DNA of 64,000 nt, taken from Paramecium sonneborni. Taxonomy: Eukaryota; Ciliophora; Oligohymenophorea; Peniculida; Parameciidae. A program made the translations under genes and the position numbers. Positions 1-11,733 of this stretch are shown here, in pieces. The notes under the pieces were generated by a model, which worked only from the letters and a program-made list of their open reading frames with translations, was not told the DNA's origin and made no database searches. The first letter of the stretch is position 1, and every line of letters starts with the position of its first letter. The stretch covers positions 125,413 through 189,412 of the forward strand of contig CAJJDN010000177.1 of assembly GCA_905182985.1 (NCBI GenBank), written 5' to 3'.

Positions 1-1111
1 AATGATAATATAAGAATAAATCTATTATAATAAAAAATTATCATTTAAATAATTTATCATAAATTTGTTGCTTATTTTTAGACTGTTAAAAATGATAAAA
101 GGAATCAATTTATTTATCATTATTTTTTATTCCTTCATCAAAAAATATAAGGGGAAAAAAGATAATGGGGAAAAAAAAGGTTCCTGAAAGTATGATAAAA
201 TATTAAAGAGACAATTAATAAAGATCATACTTTTAGAATTTCAATAGATGCCTGGTCATGATTATATTCTTAGGAAACAAGTAGAAAAAATTTGCTTCAA
301 ATAAGAATAGTTAGTTATTTATCATTTATAGTTTTGATTCAAATAATTGACAATTAGATTGGAAAAAAATTGTATATAGAAAACTTATACGTTAAATTAT
401 AGGATGGATTTGATTTTGTAGAATTTATTGAGAAAAATATCACTATAAAATGTTTCAAATAATCATTGGTTCAAATAATAAATGTTTTAAATTGCATGAA
501 TTGGTTTGAAATAATTTTGTATTAATATTGAATCATATTGCTTTTTATTAAGTTTAAAATTTTCTTAAAATTATACATAGATCCTTTTTAATTTTTTTTC
601 TATTTTAAAATAATTTAATCTAATTTTAGTAAATTTAAATTTAAAGATAGATAACGTTTAAGTTCACTATAATTTTTTTAAAATAAAATATTAAAATGGT
701 TTGATATTTTCTTATTAAATGTATAAAAGTGATAAAAAATTGAATCTTGAAAAGAGTATTAATCAAAAATGAAATGAATCAAGTGATAGTATATAAAATA
801 AATTTATTGTAAATGAATACACAAATGAGAGTTTTTTTAGCTCTGGATCACATAAGAAATTTGCTATGACAGTCAATTTTTAATGAATCAATTAATCAAG
901 AAAAAGCGTTCTTATAGGCGTATTTGGATTTTGATGTTGTAATAGAAACAGTAAATAATATTAATATTCAATAAAAGTTTATTATTTTGAATAATAATTA
1001 TATTATAATTAATATAATTGATTATAATTTTTCTTAAAATATTAATTAATATAGTAATATAATATAAATAAAGAAAGAACTTATTATTAATATATTCGAC
1101 TTTTATAATAT
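1..1111. other. AT-rich region without a convincing gene
   Basis: No reading frame longer than about 70 codons in the ciliate code looks protein-like here. Short frames around 190-350 and 790-930 end at TGA and match nothing I recognise. No telomeric C4A2/C3A3-type repeat is present, so this is not a chromosome end. It may hold the 3' UTR of the PLAA gene and remnants of a decayed gene. Confidence 0.6.
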
Positions 1112-3439
1112 TCAAATTTACATACTCAATTTAACTTCTTCTAAACATTAAAGGGTATCTTAATTATTAGTATCAATAACTAATGATTAAACGTAAGAAT
1201 AACTAATTTTCTTACATTATTCTCTAATTTGTTAAGCAGGAGATCTCATTAAATTTCCTAAAGCAGTAACTAATTTAGCAATAGTTTAAAGATCTCTTTA
1301 TTAATGTTCTAGGAAGGTTATAATGGATTCTGATAATAATTCACTAGCTTTATCATTCAATCCATTTCGTTAATAAATTCCAATAGATAAATTGAGCATT
1401 AGATTACTAAGTACTTGGACAGTCTAGATATAATAAAATGTTATACTTTTTCATCAGCATCTAAGAGACTCATAACAATATCTTTAATTATACTTAAATG
1501 ATACAAGATGGCACATGAATTAGTATTGTGTTTTAAGCAATTACATAATGTTTATAATGCTAATCTTACAAGTACAGCATTAATAGGTTAAGTTCTAACA
1601 ATGGTTAAGATATTCAAGAATAGATTCATTCCTTTTTCTAAACCTGCAAATAATTGTTCACTACTATGATGAAGACAAAATAATCTAAAGAAATCATAAA
1701 CAGGTAATAAATTTTGAGCATCCCATTTTAATAACTTTTGAATGAAAATAAGGCTGACAGAGTTTTCTATATTAACTGTTTTTTAAACTGATTATTACCC
1801 TAAAGATTCAATTCCTTTATTAAAAATGAGAGTTTCTTTTTCAGTTAATTTGAATTCTTCAGTAAGTTGAGCATTTAGTTCAAATAATTTTTTACTCAAA
1901 CCTTATAAATTTTAGCTTTCATAATAAGTACATTAAGTATAAGGAATGTATTAAAAGTCAATTTATTTTTTAGCCTATTACTATTATTATAACTATTATT
2001 AATTAAATTATTCTTTCATAGTTTCTAATTCTGATTTTTATTATCTTGAAGATTATCCAAAAGAGGTATTTTTTTTTAAGAAATTAACAATTTATTAAAG
2101 ATAATGTTTAGAGTATCCTTCTCTTAAACAAAACTTTTCAGCAGTATTATAAAAGCTTTCTCCTTCATTATATGGTAATAATTTAGTAATTCCATAATCA
2201 TCTTCAACATCAAATACATGATCATACTCTCCAGCATCAAAATATTTATCTCCAGGAAAATACTTCTTTTAATTAGTAGATCCTTTACCACCAATAACAT
2301 CTCCTATTAATTACCAGTTTTTATTAATAGCACTCCACATATATGCTTCAGGTTTATTTCCATTTCTAAATAATCTAATTTCTCCTTCTTTCTTTCCTAC
2401 CATACTATTCAATTTATCTATTCCTGGTAATTTATTTATTTCTTCTTCTGACATTCCTCCTTCTTATTTTGCATTAGATAATGATGCTTCTTATTCTAAT
2501 CCATCAATTTCTGCTTAAGTAGCAAATCTTGTTTAATCTGTTGTAAATACTCTTACCTTTCCATCACTTGTTCCTATTATTATATCATTTTAATTATTTA
2601 TTGCTATTGTCCATACTGTATCTGGTAATTATATTGTTTGTATTGCATTTCCATCTAAATTCCAAATTATTACTAATCTATCATCACCTCCACTAATCAC
2701 ATAATCTATATTAACTTTCATTGTAAAAACAAAACTTTTATGTCCTAAAAATGTTTAGATTAATTCTAAATCTTTTGACCAAAGTTTAATTGTTTCATCA
2801 TTTGAACATGTTATATAACCACCTATAGGAGATGGCAATATTTCTCTTATTATATCTTTATGAGCTTCAACACTCTTTACTTTACTCTCCTTACACCAAC
2901 TATGTAAAATACCATCTTAAGATCCAGTTATAAAATTTAAATTTTCATCTCCATAAACTGCTACTCCATATTTATGTCCACTCAACCTATAAATTTATTT
3001 CATTTAACTTATATCCCAAACTATAGCTGTTGCATCCCATGATCCTGAAATTAATATCTTTATTTTATAATCATTACATATACATTTTCTGAAATGCTTT
3101 TTAAAGAACATACTTATTAATCATGTCCCTCTAAAATACCAAGTGGATTTCCCTCATTATCTATTAAATATATTTGCTTATCATGTCCTATTGCATACCC
3201 TCCATTTACTCTTGCACATGTTGCATATATGTATTTCTCAAAGAATGATAATAATGTCACTTCTTTATATTAATTATCTTTCATTTCAAATATCTTTGCT
3301 CTTTTATCACTAGAGCCTAATCAAATTACATATAATTATTATTACATGTTAATAATTCATTTCCTTATGTTGAAATTGATCTCACTATACCATTGTGTGC
3401 TGAAATTGTTTAACTCAATTTATATTACTATCCCTCCAT
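1112..3439 (-). CDS. PLAA/Doa1/Ufd3-like WD40-PFU-PUL protein
   Basis: Phospholipase A2-activating protein homologue, a ubiquitin-binding Cdc48/p97 cofactor in endolysosomal sorting and protein turnover. About 749 aa after removing introns of 29, 26 and 23 nt (total then divisible by 3). The N-terminal part is a WD40 propeller (motifs SGSWDATAIVWD, GSQDGILHSWC, CSNDETIKLWS). It is followed by a PFU ubiquitin-binding domain (GEIRLFRNGNKPEAYMW, then FPGDKYFDAGEYDHVF) and a C-terminal helical PUL domain that in other species binds Cdc48. The start is the first ATG ahead of the first WD repeat (EGQQYKLSQTISAHNG). TGA stop at 1112-1114. The second intron (3058-3083) appears to end in AAG, not TAG. 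Family length (about 750-800 aa) matches. Assignment is firm; p97 partnership is inferred from the family. Confidence 0.93.
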
Positions 3440-4075
3440 AATTAATGATTTTATATTTATTATTTTAACATTAGTATTTGAAAATCCATTTTATTAACTC
3501 TACATCACTTCATTAAATAGAAACATCCTATAAATTATTTCTACATCAATAATTTCAAAAACATTACACTACACTAAAATTACAATCAAATTTCGAAAGA
3601 AAATTAAAATCATTTCAAATATCACTCTCTTATAAACAAAAAAAGACATTTATAAGATAGGATTGTAAGAACAATTTTTATTTTATTCTCCCATCAAAAT
3701 ATGATTAAAAGAAAGAATATTTACAATCTCCTTTAATTCCATAACTTAAACACTTTTTAGCTACTTTATTAATTGAAGGATATGATGTTCATTACATGAA
3801 ATGACTCGTTGCAATCAAATTGTCAAGTAAAATTTTAAATATATATATAACAGTATTTGATATTGATAACAATTAAATTAGATAACAACACTTTAAGTAG
3901 CAAAATAAGTAATAAATGATTATTTATATATATATTGATTTAAAGTGGGTTGTGTATATTTATATTTTAGTAATAGGATTGATTGATTTATATAATAAAA
4001 GATTAATTATTATTTATATGAAGTAAGAGTAATGAAATGAATAGATGATAAGTAAATATATATAATAATGATAAA
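3440..4075. other. Intergenic spacer
   Basis: About 640 bp between the start of the PLAA gene and the stop of the ARL6-like gene. It contains TA-rich runs (about 3840-3850, 3920-3935, 4055-4065) but no protein-like frame, RNA gene or repeat that I can recognise. Confidence 0.5.
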
Positions 4076-4629
4076 TCATTATTTTTTACTAAAGAGAGCA
4101 TCAGTAAGATTATCGATTGCCTCTTTCAATTTAGAGATTTCAAAACTTGATGTTTCTTTGAAAATAAATTTATTTTTGAATTTCTTAGAATCTAATCCTA
4201 AAACTTTGATGAGATCATCTTTATTAAATCTATTCTTTTTATCATTCTTATTAAATAGAAAAAGGATGGGAATAGCACTTTTTTTGATTAAATCATCATT
4301 TAAAACTTCTTCAATAAGATGTCTTTATAAATGAAACCTAATAATAAAGTTTGTGAATAAAACCTATATTCAGAATCACTAGTATCAATGACATAAATCA
4401 TTGCTTGAATATCTTGATAAAGTATTCTCCAATTCGATCTATGACGACCATTTCCAGACATATCATAAATTAGACAATATTTTCCAATTTTAGGGCAAAT
4501 TACATAATGAATTTCCATGGTTGGAGTAGGAAATATTTCCATTCTTTAACTATTGGAAAGTGTACGCAATAAACTAGTTTTACCTGCATTATCTAATCCA
4601 ATACAAATAGCACTAAATGCAACTTACAT
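4076..4629 (-). CDS. ARL6/BBS3-like small GTPase
   Basis: Arf-family GTPase closest to ARL6 (BBS3), which recruits the BBSome coat to membranes for ciliary membrane-protein traffic. 175 aa with one 26-nt intron that begins GTTTTA. Visible: P-loop GLDNAGKT (residues about 10-17), switch I PTPT, switch II DMSGNGRHR (ARL6 normally DMSGQGRYR), and NKND for guanine specificity. The DMSG signature favours ARL6 over other Arl types. Two oddities: the N-terminus starts MQVAFSAICIG, so the usual myristoylated amphipathic helix is missing, and the switch-II glutamine needed for GTP hydrolysis is Asn. An upstream exon would overlap the divergent neighbour, whose ATG is only 11 bp away. Confidence 0.82.
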
Positions 4630-4640
4630 TTATTAAATTA
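4630..4640. promoter_or_regulatory. 11-bp spacer between divergent start codons
   Basis: The ATG of the ARL6-like gene (4629, minus) and that of the coiled-coil gene (4641, plus) are separated by 11 bp. Any promoter elements and 5' UTRs must lie within this spacer or inside the opposite coding region. Inference from the chosen starts only. Confidence 0.4.
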
Positions 4641-6693
4641 ATGAGTAATCGAAAGTCATATGGAAAAAAGTAAAGTAGAATATCATTAGGCGAGATTGAT
4701 GAAATGTTTAATGATGCTGAATTCTGTTAAGCAATTAAGGATACATTTAAGAAATAATCTAGTACTGTTCGTCATGATGGACCATCTTAGACAACAAATA
4801 TGTTTTATTAGAAACCAACAATATCTTAGATTATAAGATTGAAAGCAAAAGAATCTAATACAGTAACACGATGTCCTTCATTAAAGAAAGAAGAACGTAA
4901 GACTAGATGGGCTAGTTTAATTAATGAAGGTAGAACAGAACATCATAAGAGATTACCATCTGATCTAGAGAATCTTCCAATATGTGATTAATATGAATAG
5001 TATAGTTATCTATCTAGAGAACATGAATCATTGATTTAAAATTTAAGTGAATTACCTCAATCTATTAAAATGATGCTTTATTCTAATATGTATGAAGTTT
5101 AAAGAGCCAAAATGTGTGAACAAAAAAACATCCTAGATGATAAATTCATATTTACACTTTTTAATACTCTACTATAATTAGATAAATTAATTATTGAACC
5201 CTTACATTAATAAACTAGACCTGTGCTTAATTTTAAAATGCATTTTGTTTAAAATGCAGTTAATATAGTCTCTGAAACTATTGTATAGAGTGTACGAGAA
5301 GCATTAAGACATGATACAAGATTAGGAATATTTTTAGAAGGTTATTCTAAATTTTGGATGGTTTTAATAGATATCTAATTGTAATGGATGGGAAAAAGTT
5401 GTGCTGATTATATTGAAGCTTAAGTCAAAGAATTTAAAGAACAATTTAAAGAAGCTGTGGCTTAAAAAAATAAAGTAGAAGATTAAATGATCTAAATGGA
5501 TAAAGAATTCAAAGCTATGGAAGCATAATACATTCGTAAACATGAATACTTATAATAACAGTTATTATCTGTTTAATAAGAATTTCAAGATTATATGGTA
5601 GCAGTTCAATAAATGAGTGATCTTAGAATTGCAGAAGAAAGAATGAATTCAGTTGGTTTAAAAGCTTTAGAATTGGAAAGCATATTCAAACAATATGATA
5701 AAGTAGCATCTTAACATTCTCTTGTGTTTCAGAAAGACATTAAAGAATTGGGAAGTGCTTTAGTTCAATAAAAGAAATAGAATTAACCTCTACCAATGAG
5801 ACATTAAGAAGCATAAATACGATTAGGATGTCCTAAATTATAAGAAGAGAATTATTAATCGCATTAATTAAATTCTATAGGTATTTTTATGTAAGTTCAT
5901 CCATTTTAAATTCTGTTTGAAATTAATAAAGAATTAGAAATGGATTACCCAATTCTATTAAATAATTTCCTTGATTACTTGACTCAGATTGGAGATATCG
6001 TTTCTAATGTTTGTAAAATATTTATAGATTGGGTTGGAGACGAAGATAAACTAAATGCTATTCTAACATATTTTAGTGAATGTGATCTCGATTAAGCAAT
6101 AAATTAATTGTATGCTATTATATTTGGAATTCGAGAACATCGTTAATTAAGTTCTGTTTCTCTTTAAAGATTATTAAAATATTATAAAGACATGTAAGAT
6201 TAACATGATTATCAATTAAATGAATATTTTACAATAAAGGAAGCATCTCCTTATTTTTAATTGTTATTTCCAGAAGAATTCAATGAAAAAATTACTAATA
6301 GTTAAAAATAATAGATGACATTATTGGAACTATTGTTAATGTTAGCGTAACATTTTTAGATGATAGAAAATAAATAATGGGCAGGATGGTTATATAAATA
6401 AGAAATTGATTCTGAAGATTTGGATATGAATGTGGTACTGTATTATTATTATAATTATAATTTAGATCAAATAATTCATTGAGTTACGTAACCAACTTAA
6501 TAGACCACTTGAAGATACCATCAAATAAGTGAGATAATTATCTTTACTACATCCTGGTTTATTTTATAAGAGTAAATAAGCTCCATTAGAAAGAATGAAA
6601 GCATCTGTACGTAAAGTGCAACGAAAAAATTCACAAAGATCTCCTCTCAAGAGATCAAGTACTTTGATTAAAGCTATAAGTATAAAAAAGTGA
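4641..6693 (+). CDS. Unknown coiled-coil protein, 673 aa
   Basis: No family recognised. One 31-nt intron near the 3' end restores an otherwise broken frame and gives exactly 674 codons. Residues about 250-360 are Gln/Glu/Lys-rich and predicted coiled coil (KEFKEQFKEAVAQKNKVEDQ region). Residues about 380-600 are a mostly helical domain with aromatic and hydrophobic spacing. The C-terminus is strongly basic (VRKVQRKNSQRSPLKRS). No signal peptide or membrane segment. It starts 11 bp from the divergent ARL6-like gene, which may mean co-expression, and ends 18 bp before the VPS15 ATG. A ciliary or cytoskeletal role is a guess from context. Confidence 0.75.
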
Positions 6694-6711
6694 TATATTA
6701 ATTATATAAAT

Positions 6712-9700
6712 ATGGGCAATACTTTGATCGAAGATAAAGGAAAAATCAATCTGATGAAAACATTTGAAACTTACTACACTGAATAGGAGATAGGTACACG
6801 CTAGACATTATTCTTTGAAAACAAATTGTTTAAGACTTTGACTTATAAATGGCATTAGCAAACTCTTCTCCTAAAAGTACATTTGATGAGAAAACAAATT
6901 ACGCTTTCAGAATTGCATATACATACTTAAAATTTCCAATATTTGATTGAGCAATTGAAAAATTCTCCAAATTTAATGCCATTCCACAATCTAATAAATT
7001 TTGGTAGTACACCAAAACCATAACCCTCTGAAGCTCTAATAGAATGCAATAAAGATTATCTAGCAGTATCTAGATAATTTCTATACTTAACTTTAGAAGA
7101 ACGATTATAATCAAATTACAAATTGCCAAAATGTTTATTGAACTTTTATGCCCTTCAATTTTTAAGTGCTGTAAATACATTACATAAACGAAACTTATAT
7201 CATGGACATATACGTTCTTCAAATGTTTTACTAACTAGTCTTGATTTTCTAATTCTTGCTGATTTTGCTTCCTATAAACCAACCTATCTAAATGAATTAG
7301 AAATCATCAGAAATATTTATAAATCATCTATTTAAAAGTGTACACTTGCTCCTGAGAAATATTCTGATCTTTAAGAAGTTCAATACATAAATAATCTGAC
7401 TAAAGGATAACTTAATAATTTATAAGCAATGGATATGTTTTCAGTTGGATGTGTATTAGCAGAAATCTTTACTGGAGAAAGTCTATTTTCATTAGAATAG
7501 TTATTATAATTTAGAAAAGGTGAATATGAACCAATAATAAAAATTGAAGGAGTGATAGGTGATTTAATTAGAAATCTAATTTCTCTTAATCCAGATATAA
7601 GATATAATTCAGAGAAAGCCCTATAATTATTCTATAATGAAATTTGTTCAAGTTAAACATATGAATTATTATAATACATAAGTGTTGCTTTGAATGTAAA
7701 TGGATATTTCATGTAACCTGATGCTCGTATTGCATTGTTAAGAAAGATTATTTCAACAATTGAAAGAAAATAATTTACATATTCACTTCCATTACCTATG
7801 TAATTTATTAATTTAAGTAAATTTAATTTGATCTGCAGAGATTTTGAAACACCTCGTAAAACTGTATAAATTTAATTCACAAGTGGAACGAGTTTAGCTG
7901 AAATAATAGCTAATTCTCTAGAAAATTCAGGAAATCTAATTTAAAGAGAATTCAAAGAAGTTCATTAAGATACTTAATCTGTTTCTGTACAAGTTTCAAT
8001 GGTTTAAAAACTTAAACAATCAATATAATAATAACCTGATCTAACTGGATCAAGATAAAACTTAAGAATGAGTACATTTACTAATATTGATATTAGATAG
8101 AACAATTAAGAATATATTATTATTATATTATGGATTTCAAATTAAATTAGAAATTCTAGATTTATGTAAACAAGATTGTGTGGATTAGAATTGATAGAAT
8201 TCTTATGTTAATATGTTGATGATGAATTAATTTATAATTTTCTTATGCCTTGTTTAGGAATTCTTTGTGAAGATTCAGATTCTTAAGTATAATTCTATGC
8301 TTTTTCAATTATGTTAAATCTACTCAAGAATATTAAGAATCCACCATAATCATCAACTGATACACTTATTTTTAAACTTTACATTTGGGAACAAATAAAA
8401 AATAGGATGAATGATATGAGTACAAACCATCAATTAGCTTTAAAAATTGGAGATATTGCAGAAATCTTACACAAATTTAACAGATTAGATGAAAAGATTC
8501 TATTCTTATAAATAATTTAAAAGAAGTTTTAAGATAATAGGATTAATGAACTTACTCTAATAATTTCTAAGATTAATGAAGTACTCAAATACTATGAATG
8601 TAATTAAACTATATAAATTTTAACACTTCTCATTTCTCAAATCAATACTACTAATCTAAAGATAACTTTACTTGATGTATTAATTGATATTTATAAATAC
8701 TATTTGAAAAGTTAAAATAGTGATATAATCTTATATTGTCTTCAATTTAATACTCGATAAGAAAGTGCATTATTTAGAATGATTCGATTTGTTAGATAGG
8801 CTACTGAAGAAGAGCTTCTGGATTTTAATAGAGTATAATAATATGTAAAAGAAATCTCACCTTTGATTTTGCATCATAATCGATGGATTAGAGAAGAGGC
8901 TTAAGAATTCATTGCAATCTTACTAAAAAGATATAGTAATTAAGATAGTAAAAAAATCTTTTTCCTTTTTCAACCTCACATCAAAAAGTATTTAAAATTA
9001 GATGTTCCAATAATTAATTAAGAGATATTTTTATCACTAATTTAAAAACCTACCTGTTCTAAATGGTTTGAGTAAAAGTTTTAAAATGATCCAAGATATC
9101 CACCATTAACGGAAAGAGAAATCTATAATTATAATAATTATTATGAAGAATATTTTAAGAGATCCAAAAATATTTAAGAAGCACCACTATAATAATAAAT
9201 TTAAAAGACTTAATATCCTATAGCAAAGATGAATTTACGTGTTAATGATTTTATTGAAGCTGCTTTTCGAGCTAGCTTAATGTAATTAGATTAAAATAGA
9301 TGGCAAGATTTTTTAGAGAAGGGAGGCAAATAATAAACTTGGGAAGAATTTGTATAATATGTTAGATTACGTTTTGCTTTTGAATTATAAAATAAGTAGG
9401 ATAATTAATTGACCAAAAATAAAGTAAAATATTTACAAGAATTATAATTTTAATTGTAATATGAAGTACCTCAATCAAGTACATAATGGATAAATCTTTT
9501 GAATTACAATATAATAGCTACTTAAATAATAATAAAATCATAACAATTATAAATTTAAGATTTATAATTTTAAAGATAAATTTATCAACCAATAACTAGA
9601 CCTTTTAAAATCAGTAATTAAATTGTAACAACAATATCGGAACATAAAGGTATAGTTACTTCATTGTAGAAATTTGGTGATTAAAGAAGATTTATTTCTG

Positions 9701-11008
9701 GATCATATGATGGTACTGTTCGTGTTTACGATATGAAGAAGCTTGAAGAAGACTTTACTTGTGGAAGTGTGGCTTAAATAAAAATTAGTAAAGGAGATGT
9801 TTAGAGCAGAGTATCTGCATTATGTGCATTAGAAGGAACTGATAGTTTTTTGGTTGGTACAAATACTGGAAGTGTAAGTTTGTATAAAAATGATTGTCAT
9901 ACAAGTACATTTCTTAAAGGAGATTCTGAAATCAGAAAAATTGTTGATTAAGAAAATACATTTATGTATGTAACAGAAAAGGGTACTCTCAAGATTGAAG
10001 ACATAAGAAGTAGGAATGGATAAAGTTTTAATATTGGAAGATAACGTGGATTGGTATCAAGCATGGTACATGATAATAACACAACTTTAATAGGTACAAT
10101 AAATGGATATTTGATATTATATGATATAAGAAGTACAATGATTGTAAATTTGTTTTAATTATTGAATCATGATGATTAGGCATTACCAATATTTAGTTTA
10201 GCATTTATGAATAGAGTATCTTAATTTGAGGGTATGAGTAATGATAGTTAGAAATTGGTAGGTATAGGATATTAAAGCAATAATAATGAGGTAGGATTTT
10301 GGGATTTAAATAAATAGAATGAGGATTTGAATCCTGCTTTATTTTTATATTGTTCAGATAAAAAGCATCCAATAATTGAAACACCTAGATTATAGAGTGT
10401 ATTGAAATCAGAATAATTTATAAATCATAACAATAATTTATAAACATAATGTCATTATGATTTTTTGAATAAGAGTTATGAGGTTGATTTGATATCATAT
10501 TTGAAAGATCCGTTGACATAATCAGAAAGAGCTGCAAAGGATCGTTGGTTACGTGGTACTAAGAACTTATATATAAATTTGAAATCAGCATTTGAATGTA
10601 AGAGTACAGTGACTTCATTAATATGTTTGAATTCAAGGATAGATAATCAAAGATAGGAGAATACATTTATAACAGCAAGTACAGATAGAAGTATTTAGAG
10701 TTGGACATTGAATAGTGATATATCAAAACAACAAGACAAAAATAATGATAGGGTATTATTGATGATTAATAATATAATAGGAATATTAAACAAATATAAT
10801 AAGTAGTCCTTTTAATTCAATTCGTAGATTTAAATAATGTCCAAGTGGTGATGTATATGTGATATAGGATTATGAATTTAAGAATTAAAGTAATACAGGT
10901 AATTCATTTGAACACAAGGATTGCATAACAGATATGATATATTTAGATCATGAAAATAGTTATTTGGTTACAGCAAGTCGAGATCGCACAGTAAAGATTT
11001 GGAAATGA
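6712..11008 (+). CDS. VPS15/PIK3R4-like regulatory subunit of Vps34 PI3-kinase
   Basis: Scaffold of the class III PI3-kinase complexes that make PI3P on endosomes and autophagosomes. 1422 aa with one 28-nt intron (10753-10780), near yeast (1454) and human (1358) lengths. Order: Met-Gly start MGNTL fitting N-myristoylation, protein-kinase-like domain (about 30-310), HEAT-like helical repeats (about 420-790), and a C-terminal WD40 propeller (about 970-1420; VTASRDRTVKIWK at the end). Family signatures: ADFASYKPTYL after the catalytic loop, then TLAPEKY. Odd: the catalytic loop reads HGHIRSSN where VPS15 has HGDIKTEN, so the proton-acceptor Asp is His. The Lys of the VVVKVF-like strand is kept (LLLKVH). 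The kinase domain is predicted catalytically dead. Confidence 0.93.
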
Positions 11009-11048
11009 ATATAATAATAATAATAACAAATAAGTAAATTAAAATTAG

Positions 11049-11672
11049 ATGGAGGATCTATGTCAAAACTGTAAACATCGTTAATTGAGATCAAGAATGG
11101 TAGGTAAGAAGTTAAGTTCAAATTTAATGGATTAGATATAAAAGATACGATCTCCAAGGAATATTGAAGATCCATATATAAATGTGATTGAATATTTATA
11201 GAATATTCATAAAAGAAAAGAAGAGAAACCAAAATAAGCAATATAATTTTAAAGACTTAAGACTCACACATCAAAATAAAGAACTGAGGTTTAAATGGAA
11301 GAAGCAGCTACAATAACAACATCTCGTTTAGATTAATTTCCATTGACTTAATAGATATCAAGAGGTGCAAGTGGAAATAAGATAATGAGTAGTGCTTTTT
11401 ACAAAATGAAAAGAATGTGTTAAAGTTCAAGAGATGGATAGAAAAGAAGAAATATTGAGATTGGTCCTATGTTTAATTAAGTTTCAAAATATATCTAACC
11501 ATTAAGACCTACAACTGTGAGAAGTGTTAATTCGAAGATTGATGAAATAATGAGATCAACATTAACAAGTGCTAGATAAGATTTATTGAGACATAGCAAA
11601 TCAGAAATGCATTTGAGATTACCTGTTTCTAATAAATTAAGTGAAGTACAATCCTTAATGAAAAGAGAATGA
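11049..11672 (+). CDS. Unknown basic, disordered protein, 207 aa
   Basis: Single uninterrupted frame in ciliate code, 40 bp after VPS15 stops. Not recognised. It starts MEDLCQNCKHRQLRSRM with two Cys in a CxxC arrangement, then is Arg/Ser/Lys-rich throughout (for example RPTTVRSVNSKIDEIM and SKSEMHLRLPVSNK). Low hydrophobicity and many basic and Ser/Thr residues suggest disorder and phosphorylation. No membrane segment. The frame is open end to end on this strand only, which supports it being real. Confidence 0.65.
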
Positions 11673-11733
11673 ATCTAAAATGAAATATTACTCTATACAC
11701 TCTTGATTATGCAATTTAAATTATCATAATTAT

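Noticed and set aside
190..350. Possible transposase-like fragment near the left edge
   Set aside because: A few suggestive residues but every frame is broken by TGA within about 50 codons and no terminal repeats are visible.
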